DNA from: Halochromatium roseum
Lineage (GTDB): Bacteria > Pseudomonadota > Gammaproteobacteria > Chromatiales > Chromatiaceae
DNA length: 64,000 nt
Assembly (NCBI RefSeq): GCF_016653315.1
Contig: NZ_NHSH01000057.1
Span: 323,882 to 387,881 of the forward strand
Reading direction: 5' to 3'
Part shown: in pieces, positions 5,414 through 15,075 of the stretch
Position numbering within the stretch: the first letter of the stretch is position 1
Layout: every line of letters starts with the position of its first letter
Notes under the pieces: model-generated
The model's input: only the letters and a program-made list of their open reading frames with translations
The model's database searches: none
What the model was told of the DNA's origin: nothing
Position numbers and translations under genes: made by a program

Positions 5414-7291
5414 ATGCCCGATCTCAGCACCCCTGTTCAAGCGCCGTCCTCTCAAGCTGCGGCCGCAGGCCCGCGACCCGTCGCCGAACGCACCGATTTC
5501 CGCGAGGAGACCATCTATTTCCTGCTCACCGCCCGCTTCTACGACGGGGACCCTTCCAACAACTTCTTCTGCCGCGATCGCATCCGCTTCGATGACCAAG
5601 GCAACGCCATCGACCCACATTGGCGCGGCGACTTCAAGGGCCTGATCCAAAAGCTCGACTACATCCGCGAGCTGGGCTTCAGCGCGATCTGGATCACCCC
5701 GCCGGTGGAGAACCGCTCCGGGCTCGACTATCACGGCTACCATCCCTACGACTGGACGCGCATCGATCCCCGGCTGGAATCGCCCGACGCCACCTATCAG
5801 GATCTGATCGACGCCGCCCATGCCAAGGGCCTCAAGATCATTCAGGACGTGGTGGTCAACCATTCCTGTCAATACGGCATTCGCGGTCAGGTCCATATCG
5901 ACCATCTGCCGATCAAATACTATGTGCCGCAAGGCTCGGAACCGGGTCGGGTCGATCATGGCCCCTACCAGGGCAACCTCGGCAACTATGCCTGGCCGAA
6001 TCGCGATGACATCGATAACCCCGTCGCCCCCGACTGGTATCGCGAGCGCCACGGGCGCGATCCCGAGGGCCTTGAGCCCTTGGTCGACCCCAAGACCGGT
6101 GAGACCGTGCCCAAGCCGGGCTATGATCCGGGCCGCTTCTTCGGCATCGACGCCCAGAGCCTGGACCCGAACTGGTACCACCAAGACGGCTTCATCTGCG
6201 GCGGCGACTGGGAGAGCGCCCATCCACTGCAGCAGAAGCATCTGGCCGGTGACTGCATCGATCTCGCCACCGAGCGCCAGAACGTCAAGGATTACCTGAT
6301 CGGCGCCATCAAGCGCTATCTCGACATGGGCGTTGATGCGCTGCGCATCGACACCGTCAAGCACGTCGAGCGCGACAACCTGCTCGAATACGTCAATGCC
6401 TGGAAGGCGCACAAGCCGGGCCTGTTCGTGTTCGGCGAGAACCTGGTCAAGGGCTATGGCTGGGGCGATCTCGGCGGCGGCGACAATGGCCCGAGCGAGA
6501 TCCGACCCTGGTGGTACACCCGCCTCGGCCATGACCCCCGCGATCCGAACAGCGGCGGTGATTCCGGCTTCCCACAGCTCGACTTCGGCCTATTCTCGAC
6601 CTTCCGCGACTCGGTCAGCAAGGGCACCTTCGCCGGCACCGCGCAGGTGCTGTCGATGGATTGGATCTACGGCGATGTGACCAGCCTGGTCACCTTCCTG
6701 CAGAACCACGACGTCGGCCCCGACAACGACTTCAAATACCGCTTCAAGGGCGAGGACTGGATGGCCGCCGCGGCCTACAACCTGCTCTGGACCGCGCGCG
6801 GCATCCCCTGCCTCTACTATGGCGAGGAGATCGCCTTCATGCGCGGCGCGCCGCAGGATGTCGAGGGCGAGAAAGACACGCTCGAGAGCACCGGCCGCGC
6901 CTACTTCGGCGACCATCTCGAGGACGATCGCATCGCCGCGACCCAGGCCCATCCGCTCTATCGCCACATCCAGCGGCTGAATCTGATCCGGCGCGCCATC
7001 CCCGCGCTGCAAAAAGCCCAGATGACGCAGGTGAACGAATGGGGCGGCGGCATGAGTTTCGTCCGCGACCTCTCCGCCGAGGGCTCCTACGCGGTGGTCG
7101 GTCTCGCCATCGGCGGCGATCAGCAGGTCGAAATCGGCGGCATCCGCCCTGGTCTCTATCGCGATGCGGTCAGCGGCGCCGAGCGGCACAGCGACGGCCA
7201 TCTGTCCTTTCGGGTCAAGGGCAGCTCGGCCGGGATCTGGGTGCTGGATGGACCCGGTCAGATCGGCGAGGATGGTCCTTATCTACGATGA
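5414..7291 (+). CDS. GH13 alpha-amylase family enzyme
   Basis: A GH13 glycoside hydrolase acting on alpha-1,4 (possibly cyclic) glucans. Counting from an in-frame GTG at 5387, the four signature regions are present: DVVVNHS (residue 154), GVDALRID with the nucleophile Asp at about 322, FVFGENL with the acid/base Glu at about 351, and NHDVG with the third Asp at about 442. I start at the ATG 5414 because the nine extra codons look non-conserved; neither start has a clear Shine-Dalgarno. About 625 residues, with the (beta/alpha)8 barrel and a C-terminal beta domain. There is no signal peptide, so it acts in the cytoplasm, presumably on glycogen-derived material. Confidence 0.85.
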   Translation: MPDLSTPVQAPSSQAAAAGPRPVAERTDFREETIYFLLTARFYDGDPSNNFFCRDRIRFDDQGNAIDPHWRGDFKGLIQKLDYIRELGFSAIWITPPVENRSGLDYHGYHPYDWTRIDPRLESPDATYQDLIDAAHAKGLKIIQDVVVNHSCQYGIRGQVHIDHLPIKYYVPQGSEPGRVDHGPYQGNLGNYAWPNRDDIDNPVAPDWYRERHGRDPEGLEPLVDPKTGETVPKPGYDPGRFFGIDAQSLDPNWYHQDGFICGGDWESAHPLQQKHLAGDCIDLATERQNVKDYLIGAIKRYLDMGVDALRIDTVKHVERDNLLEYVNAWKAHKPGLFVFGENLVKGYGWGDLGGGDNGPSEIRPWWYTRLGHDPRDPNSGGDSGFPQLDFGLFSTFRDSVSKGTFAGTAQVLSMDWIYGDVTSLVTFLQNHDVGPDNDFKYRFKGEDWMAAAAYNLLWTARGIPCLYYGEEIAFMRGAPQDVEGEKDTLESTGRAYFGDHLEDDRIAATQAHPLYRHIQRLNLIRRAIPALQKAQMTQVNEWGGGMSFVRDLSAEGSYAVVGLAIGGDQQVEIGGIRPGLYRDAVSGAERHSDGHLSFRVKGSSAGIWVLDGPGQIGEDGPYLR

Positions 7292-7558
7292 GCGCACGTC
7301 TGACACCCTCGCCCCGGCGATGCCCATGCTTGCTCCTTCATGTTAGATCTATCGCCGCACCGGGCACCCACTGGTGACCGCAGTTGCTAATGCTCTGGCA
7401 TTTGCGATTGCCATCACATCAAGCTTCGCGATTGCAGACTAAGATGCTTGAGTTTAAGCCCGGCTCCGATGGAGCTTGTCATCGCCAGAAATCGCATCAG
7501 GTGGTGCACCCTGACCCATTGATGCCGATCTCGGCTGTTCTGCGCAGGATCTCTCTCG

Positions 7559-8449
7559 ATGGCCCAGCCCGACCCAACACCGTCTGCCCCAGCGCAGCCT
7601 CTCTCCGTAGACCCGATTCCAACTGAGCCGTCCGAGGATAAGGTCATCGTCGACACCAGCGCTGGGCAAGGGCACGCGAAGACGCTGCGCATCCTCCAAT
7701 TTACCGATCTCCATCTCTACGCCGAACCAGAACGTCGACTACTCGGCCACTGCACTCGCGATCGCTTCGAGGAGGTGCTTACCCAGGCGCAGGCAACCGA
7801 TTGGCCGCCGGATGCGATCCTGTTCACTGGCGATCTGGTGCACGACGAACGGCCTGAAGCGTACCGCTATCTTCGCCAGCGCATCGAGAGCTTCGGCTGT
7901 CCCTGTTTTTGCATCCCTGGCAACCACGACCGCACCGATCTACTCGCCGCAGAGGTCGAGCCGGGCGCTGATCGAGACTTTCGTGTCGAACGCCTTGGCG
8001 CCTGGGACCTGATCCTGCTCGACTCGACGCGACCAGGCTCCGAAGCGGGGCAGCTTCAACCTAGAACCCTCTCGGCTCTCGAGCAACACCTGCAATCGGC
8101 TCATCAGCGCCCGGCGCTGGTCGCCCTCCACCATCAGCCGATCCCCATTGGCAGCCGCTGGCTCGACACCATGCAGGTTGAGAATGGTCAGGATCTGATC
8201 ACCCTCGCCGAGCGATACCACCAGCTGAAGGTGATCCTCTGGGGCCATATCCATCAAGCCTTTGACCGCCAGATCCATCAGACCCGACTCCTCGCCACGC
8301 CCTCGACCTGCTCACAATTCGCGCCGGGCAGCGATGATTTTGCCCAAGACAGCCTACCTCCCGGCTATCGATGGCTCGAGCTGGAGCCGGATGGCACCCT
8401 ACGCACTGGAATCGAACGTCTCCGCGAAGGCTCGCTAGCGTCGCGTTAA
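7559..8449 (+). CDS. cpdA: CpdA-like 3',5'-cyclic nucleotide phosphodiesterase
   Basis: A class III cyclic nucleotide phosphodiesterase that would lower cAMP. The metallophosphoesterase motifs are all present: FTDLHLY (about residue 50), FTGDLVHD (about 91), IPGNHDRTD (about 120), LHHQPI and ILWGHIHQAFD. The 296-residue length fits CpdA/Icc (about 275) plus a 40-residue unconserved N-terminal extension. An AGGA sits about 10 bases before the ATG. It follows the amylase after 267 bases with no gene in them. A cyclic-nucleotide-binding protein lies upstream of the amylase on the other strand, which may or may not be functionally related. Confidence 0.8.
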   Translation: MAQPDPTPSAPAQPLSVDPIPTEPSEDKVIVDTSAGQGHAKTLRILQFTDLHLYAEPERRLLGHCTRDRFEEVLTQAQATDWPPDAILFTGDLVHDERPEAYRYLRQRIESFGCPCFCIPGNHDRTDLLAAEVEPGADRDFRVERLGAWDLILLDSTRPGSEAGQLQPRTLSALEQHLQSAHQRPALVALHHQPIPIGSRWLDTMQVENGQDLITLAERYHQLKVILWGHIHQAFDRQIHQTRLLATPSTCSQFAPGSDDFAQDSLPPGYRWLELEPDGTLRTGIERLREGSLASR

Positions 8450-8568
8450 CCTCAAACAATCGTTTCATCTACCGAGTGGGGGTGGCGAGGCGTCATCCAT
8501 CTTGGCCGGATCTTTAAAGTGGGCATCTTAGCCATTTCTTGGCCATTACCGCAGCAATAGGCAATCTG

Positions 8569-8871
8569 TCAACGTGTCGAGAAGTCGCTCAGCGGTCGAT
8601 AGTCTTGCGTCTCGCAGGCCACAGCGGACACCGCCGCCGCCGCGGGGCCGCGGTGCAGCCAGCTCTTGAAGGTGTCGAGCGCAGCAGCGTCGCCGCAGGC
8701 GAGCACCTCGACGCGCCCATCGGGCAGGTTGCGGGCGTAGCCGGTAATGCCGAGCGCTTGCGCCTCGTGGGCTGCGGATGCACGAAAAAAGACGCCTTGC
8801 ACTCGGCCACTGACAAAGCAGCGGATGCAGCGCGCACCGGCCCACCCGGAGCGTTGCTGGGAATCAGTCAT
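8569..8871 (-). CDS. acyP: Acylphosphatase
   Basis: A 100-residue acylphosphatase, which hydrolyses acyl-phosphates. The two catalytic residues are visible: Arg in SGRVQGVFFRASAA (about residue 28) and Asn in GYARNLPDGRVEV (about residue 48). The length is standard. It forms a minus-strand pair with the thioredoxin-like gene 43 bases upstream. Confidence 0.9.
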   Translation of the reverse strand: MTDSQQRSGWAGARCIRCFVSGRVQGVFFRASAAHEAQALGITGYARNLPDGRVEVLACGDAAALDTFKSWLHRGPAAAAVSAVACETQDYRPLSDFSTR

Positions 8872-8914
8872 CGAGCCCTCCTCTAGGCACGCTCAGATAG
8901 ACGTGTTTGCCCAC

Positions 8915-9496
8915 CTATCGAATGAGGGCGGCCTGCTGGTCAGCGTCGCGCTTGGCACGCTTGTATTTGGTGAAGGTGGTCTCTTTGTAGGCACCTTCGA
9001 CGACGTACTGACCCAGCAGCATGAACTCCTCGCTATCACCCGTGGCTCCTGTGTAGCGAGCAACCATGTTGCCGTCGAGGTCGAAGAAGGCAAACACCGG
9101 CGTTGCACGAACCCTGAACTGCTTCAACGCAAAATCCTTTTGGATATCAGGATTACCTTCGAAATCAACGATTTCAATGTCGCCCTCGACATCCACTGGA
9201 AAGATCAGAAAGTGCTCGCGGAAGTAGTCTTGCACCGCTGGCTGATTGAGCACCCTGGTCTTCATGCGATGGCAGAACGGGCATTCATCCATCTCGAACA
9301 TCAACAGAATCCCGCTCTTGCCCTCGTCACGCGCGGTCTCGAGCTCTTCGCTGAAATCGCCGAAGGTCTGATTGAAGAAGTACTGGCCCGGATCACGCCC
9401 GGGGTCAGCAGCAAGCGCTGATCCGCTGAGTGCAAGCAGGATTAGCGCCAGCAGGCGCAGTGGTGACGAAGGGGACAGGTCAGGCATCAGAAACAT
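8915..9496 (-). CDS. Periplasmic thioredoxin-fold protein (SoxW-like)
   Basis: A 193-residue protein with a Sec signal peptide (LRLLALILLALSGSALAAD, cut near residue 30) and a thioredoxin fold with the redox motif C-P-F-C in DECPFCHRMKTRVL at about residue 72. The cis-proline strand is seen in VRATPVFAFFDLDG. The pattern, with a YFREHFLIFPVDVEGD segment, fits SoxW / DsbD-partner type thioredoxins that keep periplasmic proteins reduced. No sox genes are in the window, so the specific partner is unknown. The start could also be the ATG at 9487. Confidence 0.8.
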   Translation of the reverse strand: MFLMPDLSPSSPLRLLALILLALSGSALAADPGRDPGQYFFNQTFGDFSEELETARDEGKSGILLMFEMDECPFCHRMKTRVLNQPAVQDYFREHFLIFPVDVEGDIEIVDFEGNPDIQKDFALKQFRVRATPVFAFFDLDGNMVARYTGATGDSEEFMLLGQYVVEGAYKETTFTKYKRAKRDADQQAALIR

Positions 9497-9675
9497 GGAT
9501 GATTCCTCTCAGTGTAGTCGTGACGTGCGAGGGCATTTCACTCAGATTGCAGTAGCGCCCGCCAATCTGGGACTGACGCGATTGTGAGAACAAAGCGGAT
9601 GCCATTGCAATGGCTCTGTCCTCGAGCCGATTTGCCGCTCAGCCTCCGAGACCCGGCTGAGGTAGACTATGGCCT

Positions 9676-10956
9676 ATGACCATCGCCGTCGGCCAACTAC
9701 TTCAAGGCACCCTGGGTGTCGCAGTCTTGTTGCTGCTTGCATGGCTCGTCAGCGAGAACCGACGCCGCATCTCGGCCCGAGTGGTGATCACCGGGCTTGG
9801 GTTGCAGATTGCGCTGGCCGCACTGCTGCTTGGACTTCCGCAGATGCGCTCGGTCTTCATCGCCGTCAATGGCGTCGTGGTCGGATTGCAGCAGGCTACC
9901 GAGGCCGGCACCGGTTTCGTCTTTGGCTATCTGGGCGGCGGGCCGGCGCCGTTCGATCTGGTTGAGCCGGCCAACAGCTTTATCCTCGCATTTCGTGCCC
10001 TGCCGCTGATCCTGGTCATCGGCGCGCTCTCGGCGCTGCTCTTCCATTGGCGTGTTCTGCCGGTCGTCGTCAACGCCCTCGCCTGGCTGCTGCGCCGCAG
10101 CCTGGGCATCAGCGGCGCCCTTGGGCTGGGCACCGCGGCCAACATCTTCATGGGCATGATCGAGGCTCCGCTGATGATCAAGCCTTATCTCAAGGCGATG
10201 AACCGCGGTGAGTTATTCGCGCTGATGACCACCGGCATGGCAACCATCGCCGGCACCGTGATGATCCTGTATGCCTCGCTGATCAGCGAGGCGATCCCGA
10301 ACGCGCTTGGGAATATCCTCACGGCGTCGCTGATTAGTGCACCGGCGGCGCTGCTGATCGCCGAGATTCTGGTCCCATCGCATCCGCGCGCGAGCGCAAC
10401 CACACCGCTTCCAGAGATCGAGATCCGCTCAGAGGGCGCCATGGACGCGGTCACCCGCGGCACGCTCGATGCCATCCCTCTCCTGCTGAACATCATCGCC
10501 ATGCTGATCGTGATGGTGGCGTTGGTAACGCTGGCCAACGAGCTACTCGCGTTTCTGCCGCCGGCGGCAGGTGCACCGCTCACGCTAGAGCGCATCCTTG
10601 GCTGGCTGTTCGCGCCCGTGGTCTGGCTGATCGGAATCCCCTGGCACGAAGCCGCAACCGCCGGTGCTTTAATGGGCACCAAGACGGTGCTAAACGAGCT
10701 GCTGGCCTACATCGCGCTTGCCGACCTGCCGCCGCAAGCCCTCTCCGAGCGCAGCCGGCTGATCATGACCTATGCGCTCTGCGGCTTCGCCAATCTCGGC
10801 AGCCTCGGCATCATGCTCGGCGGTCTGGGATCGATGGTGCCGGAGCGCCGCCCAGAGATCGCCGCACTCGGCTTCAAGGCGATCCTTGCTGGCACCCTGG
10901 CGACGCTGATGACCGGCGCGATCGCTGGCCTGATGCTGACGCTGCTGGGCAGCTAA
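9676..10956 (+). CDS. Concentrative nucleoside transporter (NupC/CNT family)
   Basis: A 426-residue inner-membrane protein with about ten hydrophobic segments. It shows the CNT landmarks: the GTAANIFMGMIEAPLMIKPY re-entrant loop near residues 153-172 (with the conserved glutamate that contacts the ribose), MTTGMATIAGTVMILY, and YALCGFANLGSLGIMLGGLG near residue 370. It imports nucleosides with a cation. It stands alone between minus-strand genes and converges on the ribonuclease gene. Confidence 0.88.
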   Translation: MTIAVGQLLQGTLGVAVLLLLAWLVSENRRRISARVVITGLGLQIALAALLLGLPQMRSVFIAVNGVVVGLQQATEAGTGFVFGYLGGGPAPFDLVEPANSFILAFRALPLILVIGALSALLFHWRVLPVVVNALAWLLRRSLGISGALGLGTAANIFMGMIEAPLMIKPYLKAMNRGELFALMTTGMATIAGTVMILYASLISEAIPNALGNILTASLISAPAALLIAEILVPSHPRASATTPLPEIEIRSEGAMDAVTRGTLDAIPLLLNIIAMLIVMVALVTLANELLAFLPPAAGAPLTLERILGWLFAPVVWLIGIPWHEAATAGALMGTKTVLNELLAYIALADLPPQALSERSRLIMTYALCGFANLGSLGIMLGGLGSMVPERRPEIAALGFKAILAGTLATLMTGAIAGLMLTLLGS

Positions 10957-11018
10957 GCATCAACACCCGCTGCTGCGGCTTCCAAATCAGGTCATCTCTT
11001 CCGTGAAACAAGTGCTTC

Positions 11019-11033
11019 GTCACCCGAGGTGAC
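11019..11033. terminator. Short hairpin between convergent genes
   Basis: GTCACC-CGA-GGTGAC is a perfect 6-base-pair stem in the 92-base gap between the convergent transporter and ribonuclease genes. No T-run follows on either strand, so termination by this stem alone is uncertain. Confidence 0.3.
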
Positions 11034-11048
11034 CGCAGGCGATTAATG

Positions 11049-12899
11049 TTAGCCCAGCAGCCGAAATTGGCACTCGGCCTGGGCCAGATCGACCTCTGCC
11101 AGCGCCAGCGGCACACATTGGTCCAACGCCAGCCCCTGCTTGGCGCGAATGCGTGTCTCGAGCGCAAGCTGTGGAATCAGTAGCACCGCCTTGCGCTCCT
11201 GCAGCTCGACCACCACGCCCTCGCCTTTCCACCGCGGCTGCTGTTTCAGATACACCAGCTTCCAGTGCAGGTTGGATTGTCGCTCGGCGCGGCGAACGAT
11301 GATCCCGCCTTGGTCGGCCTCACCGGCACGCTGACTGACCTGCTCGGCACTCAGCGGCTCGCTGCCGCGCAGATACTGACGCAGCTGTTGATGAACCAGC
11401 AGATCACCATAACGGCGCAGCGGGCTGGTGGCGCGTGTGTAGGCATCGAGCCCGAGCCCGAAGTGGCGACCCGGCTCGCCGACGACGGTGCGGCTCGGTT
11501 TGAACAGGCGCCGATAGGCGTACATGCCGGCCATGCTGCTCGGCTGGTCGATCCGCTCCGGAGTCGGCTGGGTTGCATAAGGGATCGGCAGCTCACGCGC
11601 CTGACAGTAGCGGGCCGCCGCCTCGCCCGCCATCAGCATCAGCTCGGTGACCATCGAGCGCGAACCGGTGCGCTCGAGCGGACGGATCAAGACCTGATCC
11701 TGGTGTAGCCGGACGCTGACCTCGGGCAGATCGATCTCGGCCGCGCCTTGGGCCAAGCGACGCTGACGGTAGCGATCGGCGATCTGCGCTAGGTCCGCCA
11801 GCGGCGCCTGATCGAGCCGGCGGTCAGCCTCGGCATAACTCAGCCGCTGCACCTGCACCAGCGTTGGCTGGATCTCGATATCGCTGATGTCACCCTGCGC
11901 ATCCAGTCGCAGGCCGAATGAGAGCGCCGGCGATTGGGCCTGCAAGCCAAGCCCGAGCTGCTCGGTGATAGCCATGGGCAGCATGTGGATGATGCCCTCT
12001 GGAAGATAGAGGTTGGCGCCGCGCGCCCTGGCCTCGCGATCGAGTTCGGAATCTGGCTGCACCAAGGCGGCGACATCGGCAACATGCACCCAAACGCGAT
12101 CGCCATCCAGGCTGATCGCATCGTCTGGGTCTTGATTGCCTTCGTCATCGATCGCAAAGGCCGGCAGATGCGTCAGGTCGAGGCGTTCCGGCTCGCCGAC
12201 GCGCTCTGCCGCCGAAGCCAGGCTCGGGATCGGCAGCTCCGGATTGTGCAGCGCCGCCCCGACGCGGGTCGGATAGGGGTTGTGCGTCGGCGGCCAATAG
12301 CCCACCGAAACCAGCAGCCGATAGGCCGCGATCGGTGTCTCCTCATAATTCAGCGCCTTGAGGATACGGCTGTGCTCCCCCTGCAGATTCGCCAGCCGCT
12401 CGACCTCGCCGAGTGCGTCTCGGTCCTCAGGCTCGATCCGCCCCTGGCGCAAGCGCTCCAGCATCGCAGCCCAGGCTTGATCCGCCTTGGCCTTGGCCTC
12501 GCGCTCGGCGCGATCGCGCTCGATCAGCTCGCCGGCACGCGGTCTTAACGCCTCCGCCGTGCCTTCGAACCAAAGCCCTTCACTGAGTCGCTCCCAAGCA
12601 CCCCAGGCAGCGCCCGGGCTATGCTCACCGTACAGCAGCTCCGCGAGTTCCTTGAGATCGGTCTCGGTACCCTCGAGCAGCTCCCAGGCCTCTTGCGGAT
12701 GGACCTCGGGTGGACGCAGCTCGGCGAGACTGGTCACCGGCCCGGGATGCAACGAGAGGATGTCCTTCGGCCGCACACGCTTGGTCTGCCCGCCTTCAAT
12801 CTCGATCTCGATCTTCTCCGCCGCGGCCAGCACCCGCGCCGGTCGGCTCTTGTAAACGACCAGGCTGCCGGTTCGGGGAATGGCTTGATGGGAAAGCAA
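11049..12899 (-). CDS. RNB-domain 3'-5' exoribonuclease (RNase II-like)
   Basis: A 616-residue RNase II/R superfamily enzyme that degrades single-stranded RNA. The catalytic RNB domain shows IDDEGNQDPDDAIS (residues 250-263) with the clustered Asp ligands, WVHVADVAALV, and TSPLRRYGDLLVHQQL near the end. It is shorter than RNase R and lacks a recognisable cold-shock pair before the RNB domain. The C-terminal S1-like region (WKGEGVVVELQERKAVLLIP) is short. The N-terminal 230 residues (RPKDILSLHPG and an acidic helical region) resemble the atypical RNB proteins of cyanobacteria and gammaproteobacteria. Confidence 0.85.
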   Translation of the reverse strand: MLSHQAIPRTGSLVVYKSRPARVLAAAEKIEIEIEGGQTKRVRPKDILSLHPGPVTSLAELRPPEVHPQEAWELLEGTETDLKELAELLYGEHSPGAAWGAWERLSEGLWFEGTAEALRPRAGELIERDRAEREAKAKADQAWAAMLERLRQGRIEPEDRDALGEVERLANLQGEHSRILKALNYEETPIAAYRLLVSVGYWPPTHNPYPTRVGAALHNPELPIPSLASAAERVGEPERLDLTHLPAFAIDDEGNQDPDDAISLDGDRVWVHVADVAALVQPDSELDREARARGANLYLPEGIIHMLPMAITEQLGLGLQAQSPALSFGLRLDAQGDISDIEIQPTLVQVQRLSYAEADRRLDQAPLADLAQIADRYRQRRLAQGAAEIDLPEVSVRLHQDQVLIRPLERTGSRSMVTELMLMAGEAAARYCQARELPIPYATQPTPERIDQPSSMAGMYAYRRLFKPSRTVVGEPGRHFGLGLDAYTRATSPLRRYGDLLVHQQLRQYLRGSEPLSAEQVSQRAGEADQGGIIVRRAERQSNLHWKLVYLKQQPRWKGEGVVVELQERKAVLLIPQLALETRIRAKQGLALDQCVPLALAEVDLAQAECQFRLLG

Positions 12900-13141
12900 T
12901 GCGTTGTTATCTCCAGTACAGGGCAGTCAGTAAGGGCGTTCATCTGGGTCAAGATGGCGCAGGATTGGCATGCAGCCTAACCGGACACTATATCAGCTGT
13001 GCGTACTCAGCTGTGCTCAGGCAGCGGCCCGATCCGTTATCATCGCGGCTTCGCTGCAAGCCACCGATCCGGCACACTGCCCCCAGACCCACGCTCCGGC
13101 GGGCCTATTCGCTAGGCCGGACATCGCACGAGATCTTAACT

Positions 13142-14188
13142 ATGAACACTGACTGGCAAGCCTTTATCGACTCACAAGGCGGCCGCATCGGCGATGAGGG
13201 CGCGGCGCACTTCGATAGCGCGCCCGCCGAGCCCGCCTGCGCCGTTATCGACCTCTCGCATCTCGGACTCATCGCCGTGAGCGGCCCGGAGGCGCAAGAC
13301 TTCCTCCAAGGCCAGCTCAGCAATGACCTGCGCGAGCTGACCGCAACCCACACCCAGCTCAGCAGTCATTGCAGTCCCAAGGGTCGGATGCTCGCCAACT
13401 TCCGCGTCCTGCGCTTCGATGAGCGCTTCGTTCTCGTCTTGCCGCGGGCTCAGCTGGAGACCTTACTGAAGCGTCTGCGCATGTTCCTGCTGCGCGCCAA
13501 GGCCACGATTGACGACGCCAGCGACGCCCTCGTCTGCATGGGGCTCGTTGGCGATTGTGCCAACGCGTCGCTGACCCATGCCTTCGGCAGCCTGCCTGAA
13601 GCGCCGAACGCGATGATCCGTGCCGGTGAGACCGCCTTGATTCGAAGCCCCGACCCAAGCCCTCGCTATCTACTCATCGGCCCAGCGGCATCCGCCCGCG
13701 CAGCCTGGGAGGCCGCTTGCGCCGCCGGCGCTGTCCCCGCAAACCCCGATCTCTGGGCATTGCGTGATATCCGCGCCGGCATCCCAACCGTCCTCCCTGA
13801 GACGAGCGATAGCTTCGTTCCACAGATGGCGAATATGCAGCTCATCGATGGTGTCAGCTTTCACAAGGGCTGCTATACCGGCCAAGAGGTAGTCGCACGG
13901 ATGCAGTATCTGGGCAAGCTCAAGCGGCGCATGTATGTCGCCCAGACCACGCTGGACACTGACGCCGAGCCGCCCCTGCCAGGCACGTTGCTCAGCTCGG
14001 CCAGCAGTACCTCAGAACAGGCCCCAGGCCGGGTCGTCGATGCGCGTGCAACCGGCCCCGGGCAGTGGGAGATGTTGGTCGTCGCCGAGATCAGCGCCGC
14101 TGAAGACGGCGAGCTGCGTCTCGGCGACAGTGGAGGTGCCCTGCTCAAGCTCAGCCCGCCGCCTTATGGATTTCCCGTTGAGACTTGA
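13142..14188 (+). CDS. ygfZ: Folate-binding Fe-S maintenance protein YgfZ
   Basis: A 348-residue GcvT-fold protein of the YgfZ/IBA57 family, which uses tetrahydrofolate to support iron-sulfur cluster enzymes. The signature K-G-C-Y-T-G-Q-E is at residues 242-249. I place the start at MNTDWQAFIDSQGG (13142), since a longer frame upstream would overlap the ribonuclease gene and has no family similarity. The 242 bases between the divergent ribonuclease and ygfZ presumably hold both promoters. Confidence 0.9.
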   Translation: MNTDWQAFIDSQGGRIGDEGAAHFDSAPAEPACAVIDLSHLGLIAVSGPEAQDFLQGQLSNDLRELTATHTQLSSHCSPKGRMLANFRVLRFDERFVLVLPRAQLETLLKRLRMFLLRAKATIDDASDALVCMGLVGDCANASLTHAFGSLPEAPNAMIRAGETALIRSPDPSPRYLLIGPAASARAAWEAACAAGAVPANPDLWALRDIRAGIPTVLPETSDSFVPQMANMQLIDGVSFHKGCYTGQEVVARMQYLGKLKRRMYVAQTTLDTDAEPPLPGTLLSSASSTSEQAPGRVVDARATGPGQWEMLVVAEISAAEDGELRLGDSGGALLKLSPPPYGFPVET

Positions 14189-14336
14189 GACCTACACCTT
14201 CTCGGAAACCGGGCCTAGGCCTCAGCAAACCTGGCCGAGACCGCTTCGCCAGTGGACTCGGGCGGTCAACCCATAAGCGCCCACCGCACTCGGTTACACT
14301 ATGACGAACAGCCGCTGACGGCGCTAGTCACTCATC

Positions 14337-15068
14337 ATGGACCCTATGACCGAAACCCTACACAACGTCGATCACGCCGAGGTGAGCAAGTTCGAGGCCC
14401 TCGCCTCGCGCTGGTGGGACCCGGAAAGCGAGTTCAAACCACTGCACGAGATCAATCCGCTGCGGCTCGGCTATGTGCAAAGCCGGGTCACGCTCAACGG
14501 CCGTGAGGTGCTCGATGTCGGCTGTGGCGGCGGTATCCTCTCCGAGGCCATGGCGCTGGCCGGCGCCAAGGTCACCGGCATCGACATGGGCGAGGAGCCA
14601 CTCAAGGTCGCCGAGTTGCATACCCTAGAGACCGGCGTCGAGGTCGATTACCGCCAGATGCCGGTCGAGCAGCTCGCCGCCGAGCGTCCGGCCAGCTTCG
14701 ATGTGGTCACCTGCATGGAGATGCTCGAGCATGTGCCGGACCCGAGTTCAGTGATTAACGCCTGCGCCCAGCTGGTGCGCCCCGGCGGCTTCGTCTTCTT
14801 CTCGACCCTGAACCGCAACCCAAAGAGCTATCTGTTCGCCATCATCGGCGCCGAGTACGTGCTCAACCTGCTGCCGCGCGGCACCCATGATTTTGCCCGT
14901 TTCATTCGCCCCTCCGAACTCGACCAATGGGTGCGGGCGACGCCGTTGCGCACCACCGACATCACCGGGCTGAGCTACAACCCGGTCACGCGCCACTATC
15001 GGCTATCGAAGGACATTGACGTCAACTACCTGGTGTGCTGCCAGATGCCGCGCCGCACTGAGGCCTGA
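14337..15068 (+). CDS. ubiG: Ubiquinone biosynthesis O-methyltransferase UbiG
   Basis: A 243-residue class I SAM methyltransferase carrying out both O-methylations of ubiquinone synthesis. The N-terminal [13 protein letters not shown] (residues about 18-30) is specific to UbiG, followed by the SAM motif [13 protein letters not shown] (about 58) and [11 protein letters not shown] (about 128). It is the first gene of a run ubiG, HAD phosphatase, squalene-synthase-fold gene with 7 and 4 base gaps. A second ATG three codons in is an alternative start. Confidence 0.93.
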   Translation: MDPMTETLHNVDHAEVSKFEALASRWWDPESEFKPLHEINPLRLGYVQSRVTLNGREVLDVGCGGGILSEAMALAGAKVTGIDMGEEPLKVAELHTLETGVEVDYRQMPVEQLAAERPASFDVVTCMEMLEHVPDPSSVINACAQLVRPGGFVFFSTLNRNPKSYLFAIIGAEYVLNLLPRGTHDFARFIRPSELDQWVRATPLRTTDITGLSYNPVTRHYRLSKDIDVNYLVCCQMPRRTEA

Positions 15069-15075
15069 GGCCCCC

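Noticed and set aside
5318-6532. Long open frame on the minus strand opposite the amylase (about 404 codons)
   Set aside because: It is the antisense shadow of the GH13 gene in GC-rich codon use; its composition is Val/Ala/Asp-rich repeats with no family features, while the plus-strand frame has all catalytic motifs.
12710-13141. Upstream extension of the ygfZ frame
   Set aside because: It overlaps the ribonuclease gene on the other strand and has no family similarity; the start at 13142 gives the normal length.
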